A stretch of 64,000 nucleotides of DNA. Source: Haliscomenobacter sp033763495 (GTDB lineage: Bacteria > Bacteroidota > Bacteroidia > Chitinophagales > Saprospiraceae). The stretch spans positions 1-64,000 of the forward strand of contig NZ_JANRKL010000204.1 in the NCBI RefSeq assembly GCF_033763495.1. Direction: 5' to 3'. Positions 7,281 to 15,273 of this stretch are shown in pieces. Numbering within the stretch: the first letter of the stretch is position 1; each line of letters opens with the position of its first letter. The notes beneath the pieces are model-generated. The model was not told the DNA's origin, did not search any database, and saw only the letters and a program-made list of their open reading frames with translations. The translations under genes and the position numbers were made by a program.

Positions 7281-8786
7281 TCAAGGGATGCCCAAAACTT
7301 TTTTAGCCTCGGGCAAAGAAATCCTTTTTCCATCTTTAAATGCCACGATAAAAGCATCATTGAAACCCAGTTCCTTACAACGGCTACGCACCTGATTGGC
7401 CTGTTGGTAATCGGCGTAAGCCTGGGTACGAACCTTGTATAGATTGTCTTCCTGAGCCACTTCCAGCGGAAAAGGAAAGGTTTTCCATTTTGATTCCGTC
7501 TGGTTGGGGGCAGCTGGGGTGGCAGCCAACTGGATTTTGAAATTTACTTCAGCACTGCTGTTATTGACCATTGGATTGTTTGGGGCCGGGTTCCGATTGA
7601 GGTTGGGTCCCGGCGGCACAGGGCCGTAGCGGCTGGCTGTATTGGAGTAGCTCGTGTGGTTGGGACCAGCATTGTGACTATTGCCTCCGGGGTCATTGGC
7701 CCGTTCAGGTGCTGGAATTTCTTTGGGCTTGGCTAGTTCAGCAGTATTGGTTTCACGCTGGGACGCAGCAGTATTGTTTTGGTTTTGCTTGGAAGAGCCA
7801 TAAGAATAGGCCACTGGATTAGCGGTGTTGTTGGTATTGGCAACGGCCTCTTTTTGCCCAGCATTATCATATTGACTATCGTTGTTAAAATCTGGAGACT
7901 CAGCGTGATTTTTGTACAAAGTAAAAGCTTCCAACATGGCTCCGGCCACCTGATCCTGTCCAAATTGGCCATTTAAAAATTGCTCTTCCGCAGGATTGGT
8001 CAAAAAACCAACTTCTACCAGGACACTGGGCATGGCTGTTGCTTTCAACACCACAAAACCTGCTTGTTTTACTCCACGTGATTTGCGCTTGGCTTGCTGG
8101 TTCAGCTTGTTTTCAACCAGCTCCGCGAATTGTAAACTTTGTTTCAAATACGCATTTTGAAACATGCTGATCATGATGTGCCCTTCGGGGGAATTCGGAT
8201 TGTAGTCGTAATTTTTTTGGTAATTATCTTCCAGCAGGATGGCAGCGTTTTCGCGTTTCGCCACCTCCAGATTGTATTGGGCAGTGTGTAAACCCATGAC
8301 GTAGGTTTCTGTACCATAAGTTCCACTGTTGTTGCCGGGCATGGCATTGCAATGTATAGAAATGAACAAATCGGCGTTGTGTTTATTGGCGATGTCGGCC
8401 CGCTCATACAAGGGAATGAACACATCCTTGTCGCGGGTCAGTACGACTTTCAGGCCGGGAAAACGTTGCTGCAACTGTTCGGCCAGTTTTTTGGCGATGG
8501 CCAGGGTTACGTGTTTTTCGTGGGCGCTGGCCCCGTGACAGCCAGGATCGTGGCCACCATGGCCTGCGTCGATGACTACGGTTTTGAGTTGGTAAGAAGT
8601 ATTGGGCTTATGCAACGATGAATCTGACCAGGAATAATTTCCCAGCTTATCCTCAGGGATTCGGTGGCTTTGTATAACTTTGCCCGGCCGATGGCCAAAG
8701 GCTGCTAAGGAAATGTTAAACCCTAGGATAACAGCGGACGAGATGAGGATGAGCTTCGTTTGGAAGGAAATCTTTGTTTTTGTCAT
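7281..8786 (-). CDS. N-acetylmuramoyl-L-alanine amidase (Amidase_3) with C-terminal SPOR-like domain
   Basis: 501 residues. An N-terminal hydrophobic segment (residues 11-30) acts as signal or anchor. The Amidase_3 domain spans about 68-285 with zinc ligands visible as H76 (VIDAGHGGHD), E90 and H145 (SIHCNA), and the catalytic Glu in VEVGFLTN. It cleaves the amide between MurNAc and L-Ala in peptidoglycan. A low-complexity Asn/Pro-rich linker (about 290-420) leads to a SPOR-like end (FKIQLAATPAA and YADYQQANQVRSRCKELGF), which would target denuded glycan at division sites. It diverges from the LptD-like gene across only 65 bp, so the two promoters must overlap or be very compact. Confidence 0.9.
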   Translation of the reverse strand: MTKTKISFQTKLILISSAVILGFNISLAAFGHRPGKVIQSHRIPEDKLGNYSWSDSSLHKPNTSYQLKTVVIDAGHGGHDPGCHGASAHEKHVTLAIAKKLAEQLQQRFPGLKVVLTRDKDVFIPLYERADIANKHNADLFISIHCNAMPGNNSGTYGTETYVMGLHTAQYNLEVAKRENAAILLEDNYQKNYDYNPNSPEGHIMISMFQNAYLKQSLQFAELVENKLNQQAKRKSRGVKQAGFVVLKATAMPSVLVEVGFLTNPAEEQFLNGQFGQDQVAGAMLEAFTLYKNHAESPDFNNDSQYDNAGQKEAVANTNNTANPVAYSYGSSKQNQNNTAASQRETNTAELAKPKEIPAPERANDPGGNSHNAGPNHTSYSNTASRYGPVPPGPNLNRNPAPNNPMVNNSSAEVNFKIQLAATPAAPNQTESKWKTFPFPLEVAQEDNLYKVRTQAYADYQQANQVRSRCKELGFNDAFIVAFKDGKRISLPEAKKVLGIP

Positions 8787-8851
8787 AGTTCGTGGGTCTA
8801 AATTAAGCGTGGTATTTAGTTCGGTGGATAAAAATTGATTGGGGTTTGATT

Positions 8852-11587
8852 ATGAACAAAATGCAAAATAACCGAATTCATTTTTGGAATGCAACAAGTA
8901 GCTGGGCAATTTTATTATTTTGCTTGGGATTCACTCCTTTACTGGCACAAGATCCCTATCCAAAACTGCCTGATAGCCTAAGCGTTGCAGACACCCTTCC
9001 GGTTGTTTTCCCTGATTCTTTTCAGTTCAGTGCACCCCGAACCATTCGTTTTTCCAATGATTCCCTGGATGCTCCGGTGGAATACAACGCAGTGGATTCC
9101 ATGGTATTGGACAATATTGCGAAAAAAATCTATCTATACGGTCAGGCTTCTGTAAAATATACGGACATCAACCTGAAAGCGGCTTTCATTGAATTGGATT
9201 GGGCCAACAACCTGGTTACCGCTGAAGTACGTGAGGATACAGTGACTGGGCAAATGATTGGAGTACCAGAGTTCCAGGATGGGGACCAAACTTTTACCGC
9301 CAAACGAATGCGCTACAACTTCAAAACCCGCAAGGGCATGGTTTATGATGTGCGCACCAAACAAACGGACCTTTTTGTGCATGGTTCGAGGATGAAGTTC
9401 ATTCAAGGAGAGAAAAAAGACACCTCAAAACCTGAAAACACCCTTTTTGGGCAAAAGTTGCTTTTTACCACCTGTGAAGCCGATCACCCCCACTTTGGGG
9501 TACGGAGTACCAAACAAAAAATTATCCCAGATAAATTGGCCATTGTGGGGCCTTCCCAGATAGAAATTATGGGGGTTCCTACCCCGATTTGGTTGCCATT
9601 TGGGTTCTTTCCTTTAAAAAAAGGGCGGAGTACGGGTTTATTGTTTCCGCGCGATTACGAGTATTCGGAGTCATGGGGCTTTGGTTTGCGGGACATTGGC
9701 TGGTATTTCCCGGTGGGGGATCACTTAAACCTGGCTTTGCGCAGCAACATTTACTTTAAGGGTACTTATGGTTTGGCGTTGCAAGCTGATTACCGCAAAC
9801 GGTATCAATTTTCGTCGGGACTAAACCTGCGTTTTGACTCCCAAGTGCAGGAAAATCTAGAGACTGGAAAATACGGACGCACCAAAAGTTTTGGCATCCA
9901 GTTCAATCTCAACCAGGAAGCAGCAGCCCACCCCAATGCTAAAATTGGTGGCAACATCAACATCCAGGGAAACCGCAACAACCAGCGGGTGTTCAACGAC
10001 GCGTATAACGTATTGAACTCCCAATTGTACTCCAACCTGAATTTTTCCAAAACCTGGCCAGGGAAACCCTATAGCCTCAGTGCTTCGTTCAACCACAGCC
10101 AAAACCTGAACAATCGCAAGGTAACCATCAATTTTCCGAACGTACAATTCCAGACCCAGACCCTCTACCCCTTCAAGAAAAAGGTTACCAACGACAAGTG
10201 GTACGAAAGTATCGCGCTGCGTTATGCCGGCGAGGCACGCAACAGTTTTGTCACCAACGACACCTCGATTTTTACCCAAAAAATGTGGAATGACGCCGTT
10301 GCGGGGGCCAGACACAACATCGACGCCAACACTTCTTTCAAGTTGTTGAAATACATCAACGTCAACCCCAACGTGAGTTTTAATGAAATATGGCAGCTAA
10401 AATCGATCTCCAAGTCTTTTGACTCCCGAAATGTCATTACTGCAGATACCCTTGACGACCCCTTTGATCCAGCGAAATCGCTGATCCGTTACGATACAAC
10501 TTTTGGTACGGTCCGAACCGATACCTTATCAGGTTTTGCCTCCTTCCGGCAGTTTTCGGCAGGGGTAAGTTTAAATACCCGGATTTTTTTCACCCTCAAA
10601 ACGGGCAAGTTTACCCCCTTGCGGGCGGTGCGCTGGGAAATGCGGCCCAACCTCTCGTTCAACTACTCACCTAACTACCTGAATCCCGCCCTGAATTATT
10701 TCGACAGCGTCCAACAGGATTCGCGCTTTCCTCTGATCAAACAGATTTATTCGCGCTTTGACAACATCGCGGTATACGGCACCCCCACGCCAAGCGGCCG
10801 ACAGATGGCCATCGGCTACAGCCTCAACAACATTTTCCAGGCCAAGGCTTATTCCAAAAGGGATTCGATGGAGAAAAAAATCAAACTCATCGACAACCTG
10901 GTCATCGGTGGCAGTTACAACTACGCTGCTGACTCTTTGAAGTGGAGTCAACTCAGTATGAGTACAACAGCGCGTTTTTTCAAGGGCATGACCACCATGG
11001 GCTTTTTTATGAGTTTGGACCCCTATCTGGAAAACGCTCAGGGCTTGCGTTACAACCGTACGGTTTGGCAGCAGGGCAGAATAATCCCAAGGATGGAAAC
11101 GGCGCGTTTTTCCTTTGTGACCGATTTGACGGTGCAAAAAATCCGCGAAATGTTTCAGGGAAAAAAAGAGGAATTGATTACGGATGTACGCAACAATCAG
11201 CCTAAAAAAAGAGACGAGCAGGAACAGGATTTTCTAAGCTTGTTTGAAAACTTCAGCATCTCCCACAACCTTGATTTTTCCTGGGAAGCACGCGGCAAGG
11301 AAACCGTCTTTCGGATGGGAACCAACTCGATCAACGCGCAGGGGAATGTGGAATTGACCAAAAATTGGGGCGTATCGGTGGGCAATATTGGATATGACTT
11401 TGTCAGCAAAGGATTGACTTATCCTGCGATTGGTTTTACCCGCGATCTGCATTGCTGGCAACTTTCTTTTGCCTGGCAACCTCAGCGAGGTACTTATGTG
11501 CTGAACATTCAAGTGAAACCAGGCACCCTGGATTTCATTAAGATACCTTATCAGAAGAACAACTACGACAGTCGCTCAGGGTTTTAG
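8852..11587 (+). CDS. LptD-like LPS-assembly outer-membrane protein (OstA family)
   Basis: 911 residues with a signal peptide ending FTPLLAQ. An N-terminal OstA/LptA-like beta-jellyroll region (VDSMVLDNIAKKIYLYGQASVKYTD, AAFIELDW, FTAKRMRYNFKTRKGMVYD) is followed by a large beta-barrel with the family segment IWLPFGFFPLKKGRSTGLLFP and many alternating strands. It matches the Bacteroidota 'putative LPS assembly protein LptD', which inserts lipopolysaccharide in the outer leaflet. A TTG at 8846 is in frame, but ATG 8852 is the natural start. The divergent amidase/MlaD genes make this an envelope-biogenesis block. Confidence 0.88.
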   Translation: MNKMQNNRIHFWNATSSWAILLFCLGFTPLLAQDPYPKLPDSLSVADTLPVVFPDSFQFSAPRTIRFSNDSLDAPVEYNAVDSMVLDNIAKKIYLYGQASVKYTDINLKAAFIELDWANNLVTAEVREDTVTGQMIGVPEFQDGDQTFTAKRMRYNFKTRKGMVYDVRTKQTDLFVHGSRMKFIQGEKKDTSKPENTLFGQKLLFTTCEADHPHFGVRSTKQKIIPDKLAIVGPSQIEIMGVPTPIWLPFGFFPLKKGRSTGLLFPRDYEYSESWGFGLRDIGWYFPVGDHLNLALRSNIYFKGTYGLALQADYRKRYQFSSGLNLRFDSQVQENLETGKYGRTKSFGIQFNLNQEAAAHPNAKIGGNINIQGNRNNQRVFNDAYNVLNSQLYSNLNFSKTWPGKPYSLSASFNHSQNLNNRKVTINFPNVQFQTQTLYPFKKKVTNDKWYESIALRYAGEARNSFVTNDTSIFTQKMWNDAVAGARHNIDANTSFKLLKYINVNPNVSFNEIWQLKSISKSFDSRNVITADTLDDPFDPAKSLIRYDTTFGTVRTDTLSGFASFRQFSAGVSLNTRIFFTLKTGKFTPLRAVRWEMRPNLSFNYSPNYLNPALNYFDSVQQDSRFPLIKQIYSRFDNIAVYGTPTPSGRQMAIGYSLNNIFQAKAYSKRDSMEKKIKLIDNLVIGGSYNYAADSLKWSQLSMSTTARFFKGMTTMGFFMSLDPYLENAQGLRYNRTVWQQGRIIPRMETARFSFVTDLTVQKIREMFQGKKEELITDVRNNQPKKRDEQEQDFLSLFENFSISHNLDFSWEARGKETVFRMGTNSINAQGNVELTKNWGVSVGNIGYDFVSKGLTYPAIGFTRDLHCWQLSFAWQPQRGTYVLNIQVKPGTLDFIKIPYQKNNYDSRSGF

Positions 11588-11638
11588 GATTTCAGAATGG
11601 GGATTTCGAGCACGATTGTATTCCAAAAGTGAAGGATA

Positions 11639-11809
11639 TGAATTGCCACGTGCTTTAGCTCGTGGATAGGTATTGCCCTTTGTTATGGGCTTTAGCCACA
11701 GCTTAAATCTTCAAGCGAGTGGCTAAAGCCCAAAATAAAGAGTGTTCCGATGCCCCCAGGCTGAAGCCAGGGGCAATTCATGTCCTCCGAGCAAAAGGTC
11801 CTTTGCTCG
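11639..11809. repeat. Composite palindromic element with CTTTAGC-type hairpins
   Basis: Outer arms TGAATTGCC (11639-11647) and GGCAATTCA (11772-11780). Inside: CCACGTGCTTTAGCTCGTGG (11646-11665); GGGCTTTAGCCAC (11687-11699) pairing with GTGGCTAAAGCCC (11719-11731); and GCCCC-GGGGC (11752-11774). A separate hairpin CGAGCAAA...TTTGCTCG lies at 11788-11809. The CTTTAGC hairpin is related to the 20-nt units at 38367-38513. It separates the convergent LptD-like and GLPGLI genes and could terminate both. Confidence 0.75.
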
Positions 11810-11814
11810 TGGGT

Positions 11815-12585
11815 TTAGTTTCGAATGATAATCTGGCGACCAGGTCCACCCTGCATCATACCAGATTCACGCATTTCTTTCATTTTCTCCTCGCGGATTT
11901 TGTTGTATTCCGCGCGGGTTACTTTTTTGCCTTTTTCTGGCATCTTAATACTGCCTTCCGCTGGTTTTTGCAACTTAACTTCAGTAGCAGTAATCACACT
12001 GCGGCCGCCGTCGAAATCAACCTCCAGAATCATTCCAGGCAAACCACCATAACCCTGTGGGCCAAGAGCAACTGGGATGGTTGGTGCAAACCAGGCAGTG
12101 ACAAGCCGGGCACGGCCCATCAAGCTGTCGGTGAAGGTAGCCGAGATACAAGGGTAATCCAGGATTTTCTTTTGCTGCCCGGTTACTTTCCAGGCCCGGG
12201 TTTGGATCACGTCATCGATCAAAAACGGCTTGCCAAACAAATCCACTTCTTCCACCTGGCGGTTGTTGGCCAGGTCCTTATAAATCGGCGGGTTGAAGCG
12301 GCGCATCATAAACCGCATTCCACCACCTTCACCTCCAGCCGCTTCATCAGTAGCCGAGGCAATTTCCTTGTAGAGGGAAGTGGTAGCAGTAAAATTGAGG
12401 TTGAACTCATTGGTCATGGATTCAGGGATATTCCGAACCATGTTAGGGTCCATTCCAGCAGGGGCATTGGCCTGGACTTCCCGACGCATGTACACCGTTT
12501 GTTTGAACAGTACCGTACCTTCGTTGTTTTGAGCAGTAACAGCCAGGGACAACAACCCAAAAAATAACAGCAGTAAATTCCTCAT
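11815..12585 (-). CDS. GLPGLI family secreted protein
   Basis: 256 residues with a signal peptide (MRNLLLLFFGLLSLAVTAQ). The family signature appears as YGGLPGMILEVDFDGG near residue 190, preceded by DYPCISATF and VTAWFAPTIPVALGP, the normal order in GLPGLI proteins. The C-terminus is basic (PGRQIIIRN). The family is common in Bacteroidota and is often paired with TonB-dependent receptors; its biochemical role is not known. It has its own well-formed promoter (12608-12638) and diverges from the histidine kinase gene. Confidence 0.88.
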   Translation of the reverse strand: MRNLLLLFFGLLSLAVTAQNNEGTVLFKQTVYMRREVQANAPAGMDPNMVRNIPESMTNEFNLNFTATTSLYKEIASATDEAAGGEGGGMRFMMRRFNPPIYKDLANNRQVEEVDLFGKPFLIDDVIQTRAWKVTGQQKKILDYPCISATFTDSLMGRARLVTAWFAPTIPVALGPQGYGGLPGMILEVDFDGGRSVITATEVKLQKPAEGSIKMPEKGKKVTRAEYNKIREEKMKEMRESGMMQGGPGRQIIIRN

Positions 12586-12607
12586 GGGTAATTCCTTTTT
12601 TGAAAGA

Positions 12608-12638
12608 CAAAGCTAAGCTTGAATCGGCCAGTCCCCAA
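12608..12638 (-). promoter_or_regulatory. Bacteroidota promoter of the GLPGLI gene (TTG-N20-TAGCTTTG)
   Basis: On the minus strand a TTG (12636-12638) is followed after 20 nt by TAGCTTTG (12608-12615), an exact TAnnTTTG -7 box. It lies 22 nt from the GLPGLI ATG. This is the best promoter match in the window. Confidence 0.65.
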
Positions 12639-12703
12639 GTTAACGTTCCTTGATTTAAGGTTAATAATGGTTAAAGGCAGGTGCGCGGCCTTTTGCTTTA
12701 CTG

Positions 12704-12711
12704 TAACTTTG
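12704..12711 (+). promoter_or_regulatory. Probable -7 box (TAACTTTG) for the two-component genes
   Basis: TAACTTTG matches TAnnTTTG exactly but lacks a clear -33 TTG. If it is used, transcription begins near 12718, downstream of the far-upstream starts (12619 TTG, 12667 ATG). This supports a kinase start at 12742 or 12775. Confidence 0.45.
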
Positions 12712-12741
12712 TGCCGAAATAAATTTTCAAAATCTACTGAT

Positions 12742-14223
12742 TTGTATCGGCACAATACATTATACCGGGCATTAATGACAGGCAGCTTGCTGCTCCTGGC
12801 TATTTTCCAGATTTACTGGCTGAGAAAGGTATATGAGGAACAAGAGAGCATTCTGCGCCACCAATCGGAGAATGTTTTTATTCAAACCATCCGCGATTTG
12901 CAGGATTCCCTGATCCAGCGCAAGATCGTCTTCATGGAGGAAGACCCCAAACGTTCCATCAGACAAGTCATTCCGCCCAATTTCCAGTTTGAATCCAAGA
13001 CTCCGCCTCCATCCAAACCTTCCACGATGGTGGTTGTGCGGATGGATAGCGTCACCTTTGTTCACCGCGACACCTTTCCTGAAAAAAGGCCCATCAATTT
13101 TTACCTGCGGCAGCGCAGCCCTAAGGATGAACGCATTCGCCGTTCTTTCGGCCTGCGCCGGGGAATTGGTTTGGCTTTGAGCAAAATCCCCAAGGGCGCC
13201 AATGCCATGTTCGAGCTATCCGACGATACCATTCCAAAGGATCAATTGATCAAACGGTACAAAAGTCAGTTGGAAAAAAATGATCTACCCTTGGCTTTCT
13301 CGGTGAGCAAAATCGACTCCCTGCCCGATGAGGTGGCCAAAGCAGGGATTATCCATTACGCCCCAGCTAGCATTCCTCCTTTCCAGTTTTATCAGTTGGA
13401 GGTGGAAGATTACCGCTGGTTTTTGCTCCAACGAATGGCACCCCAAATGATTTTTGGTTTGTTCCTCTTGCTGTTTACCGGACTAACCTTCTGGGTGATC
13501 TTCCGCAGTTTGCGGCAACAACAGCAGTTGACCAAGTTAAAAAACGATTTCATCAGCAACATTACCCACGAGTTAAAAACGCCCATTGCAACTGTAAGTG
13601 TTGCTTTGGAAGCCCTGAAGGATTTTAATGCGCTAAACAACCCACAACGCACCCGGGAATACATCGATATTTCTCAGCATGAAATGCAAAGGTTGTCGAT
13701 GCTGGTGGATCGGGTCCTGAAAATGTCGATGTTTGAAAGCCAGACGTTACAAATCCAGCGAGAGCCTTTTAATTTGAAAAATGCAGTTCAAAAAATCCTG
13801 GAGTCGCTTAGTCTGCAATTTGAAAAAAATCGGGCCAAGGTGAACTTTACTACCGAAGGTCAGGATTTTCAAATTGATGCCGATCCGATTCATTTGACCA
13901 ATGTGGTGTACAACCTATTGGACAATGCTCTAAAATACAGCAAAGACCAACCCAACATCGATATCAATCTGGCTGAGCACAATGGTTCCCTCACCCTCAG
14001 TGTCAAAGACCAGGGCATTGGCATACCCAAGGAATTCCAAGGTAAGGTCTTTGACCAGTTCTTTAGAGTTCCTAATGGAGATCGGCACAATGTAAAAGGA
14101 TATGGTTTGGGCTTAAGTTATGTTGCGGGAGTCATTCAACAGCACGGTGGTCAAATCATTTTGGATAGTGAAGTGAATCAAGGAACCCGTTTTACGGTAT
14201 TTTTGCCCAGACACAATAAATAA
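12742..14223 (+). CDS. Sensor histidine kinase
   Basis: About 493 residues. There is an N-terminal membrane helix (ALMTGSLLLLAIFQIYWL), a periplasmic sensor region of about 200 residues with no recognisable domain, and a second helix (MIFGLFLLLFTGLTFWVIF). Then come HisKA with the phospho-acceptor in FISNITHELKTP (H276 in this numbering) and a HATPase with NVVYNLLDNALKY, DQGIGIP and GYGLGL boxes. The signal is unknown. The frame extends to a TTG at 12619, but a -7 box at 12704 argues against it. TTG 12742 gives a normal short cytoplasmic lead; ATG 12775 is the alternative. The response regulator gene follows after 6 bp. Confidence 0.88.
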   Translation: MYRHNTLYRALMTGSLLLLAIFQIYWLRKVYEEQESILRHQSENVFIQTIRDLQDSLIQRKIVFMEEDPKRSIRQVIPPNFQFESKTPPPSKPSTMVVVRMDSVTFVHRDTFPEKRPINFYLRQRSPKDERIRRSFGLRRGIGLALSKIPKGANAMFELSDDTIPKDQLIKRYKSQLEKNDLPLAFSVSKIDSLPDEVAKAGIIHYAPASIPPFQFYQLEVEDYRWFLLQRMAPQMIFGLFLLLFTGLTFWVIFRSLRQQQQLTKLKNDFISNITHELKTPIATVSVALEALKDFNALNNPQRTREYIDISQHEMQRLSMLVDRVLKMSMFESQTLQIQREPFNLKNAVQKILESLSLQFEKNRAKVNFTTEGQDFQIDADPIHLTNVVYNLLDNALKYSKDQPNIDINLAEHNGSLTLSVKDQGIGIPKEFQGKVFDQFFRVPNGDRHNVKGYGLGLSYVAGVIQQHGGQIILDSEVNQGTRFTVFLPRHNK

Positions 14224-14229
14224 GATGTA

Positions 14230-14925
14230 GTGGCAACAAAAGTACTGTACGTAGAAGATGAGCTATTTTTGGGCAAAATTGTCCAGGAAAGCCTAGAAAG
14301 CAGGGGGTTTGAAGTGGTAATGATCGACGACGGCGCCCAGGTAATGGCAGCTTTTGATTCTTTCCTCCCCGATATTTGCCTGCTCGACGTAATGCTGCCC
14401 AATCGCAATGGGTATGAATTAGGCGAGGACATTCGCCAAAGCTTCCCTACCCTACCCATTATTTTCCTGACCGCCAAAACCCAAACCGAGGATGTTTTGA
14501 AGGGATTCAACTCGGGGGGAAATGATTACATCCGCAAACCCTTCAGCATGGAGGAATTGATTGCGCGCATTTACAACCTGCTCAACTTGAGTGGGCAAGT
14601 TCCAAATGAAAATGGGAACGAACAAAACGGAATTATCCACCTGGGAAAATACGAATTTGATTTGCGCAAGTACGAGTTGAGGTTTCATACCCAAATCCGC
14701 AAATTGTCACATCGGGAAGCAGAACTACTCAAAATCCTGGCCGACCATCGCAACTTTACGGTAGAGCGAAAATTGATCATGCAACAGATCTGGGGCGATG
14801 ATTCTTTTTTTAATTCGAGGAACTTAGACGTCTACATCACGCGCCTGAGGGACTATTTGCGCGAGGACGATCGGGTGCAAATCATTACGCTAAAGGGGGT
14901 GGGGTATCAGTTCATAGTAGATTAG
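14230..14925 (+). CDS. OmpR/PhoB-type response regulator
   Basis: 231 residues with a GTG start. Receiver residues are in place: D10 in the acidic pair (VEDE), phospho-acceptor D53 (LLDVMLP), T81 and K103 (IRKPF). The C-terminal winged helix spans about 130-231 (LSHREAELLKIL, NLDVYITRLRDYL, IITLKGVGYQF). It is the cognate partner of the kinase 6 bp upstream and resembles the RprY group of Bacteroidota. Targets are unknown; the giant surface-protein gene begins about 350 bp downstream on the same strand, which makes it a candidate target by position only. Confidence 0.92.
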   Translation: MATKVLYVEDELFLGKIVQESLESRGFEVVMIDDGAQVMAAFDSFLPDICLLDVMLPNRNGYELGEDIRQSFPTLPIIFLTAKTQTEDVLKGFNSGGNDYIRKPFSMEELIARIYNLLNLSGQVPNENGNEQNGIIHLGKYEFDLRKYELRFHTQIRKLSHREAELLKILADHRNFTVERKLIMQQIWGDDSFFNSRNLDVYITRLRDYLREDDRVQIITLKGVGYQFIVD

Positions 14926-15273
14926 AAGCTTAAGCAATAAAGGCAAGTGAATATATGGTAATTATTTTTGTCAAAAAAGCACAAAGTCAGTCAGCGATAA
15001 AACGACCTCTTAATTCCAACAATAGAATTGGAGAATCTGAAAAAATCCCCCACCCGCCTGTACAACATATTATGGTTTTACTTATCTTCGCAATGAATTT
15101 TTATTGACTACCTTGAATGCGACTCTTAGGAATCGATTGCTGTTCAAAGACGACCTGTAAATGTTTGTGTTGCGATCATTCCATTTCTAACATTGAATCT
15201 AATCACAAAAGTTGCAACAACATTATTGCCAACCGCTTTGGCACTAACGCTATTTCTTATAAACCATTATCTC
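14926..15273 (+). other. Intergenic region upstream of the giant surface-protein gene
   Basis: 348 bp without a credible gene. It is A/T-rich and has two weak -7-like boxes: TATTTTTG at 14963-14970 and TATCTTCG at 15083-15090 (with CTGTA about 20 nt upstream). Either would leave a long 5' leader. No clear terminator follows the response regulator, so readthrough into the giant gene cannot be excluded. A TTG-initiated in-frame extension from 15193 was judged untranslated. Confidence 0.35.

Noticed and set aside
11719..12567. 282-codon open frame on the plus strand
   Set aside because: Antisense to the GLPGLI gene, which has a signal peptide, family signature and promoter. The plus-strand translation begins in the palindromic element.
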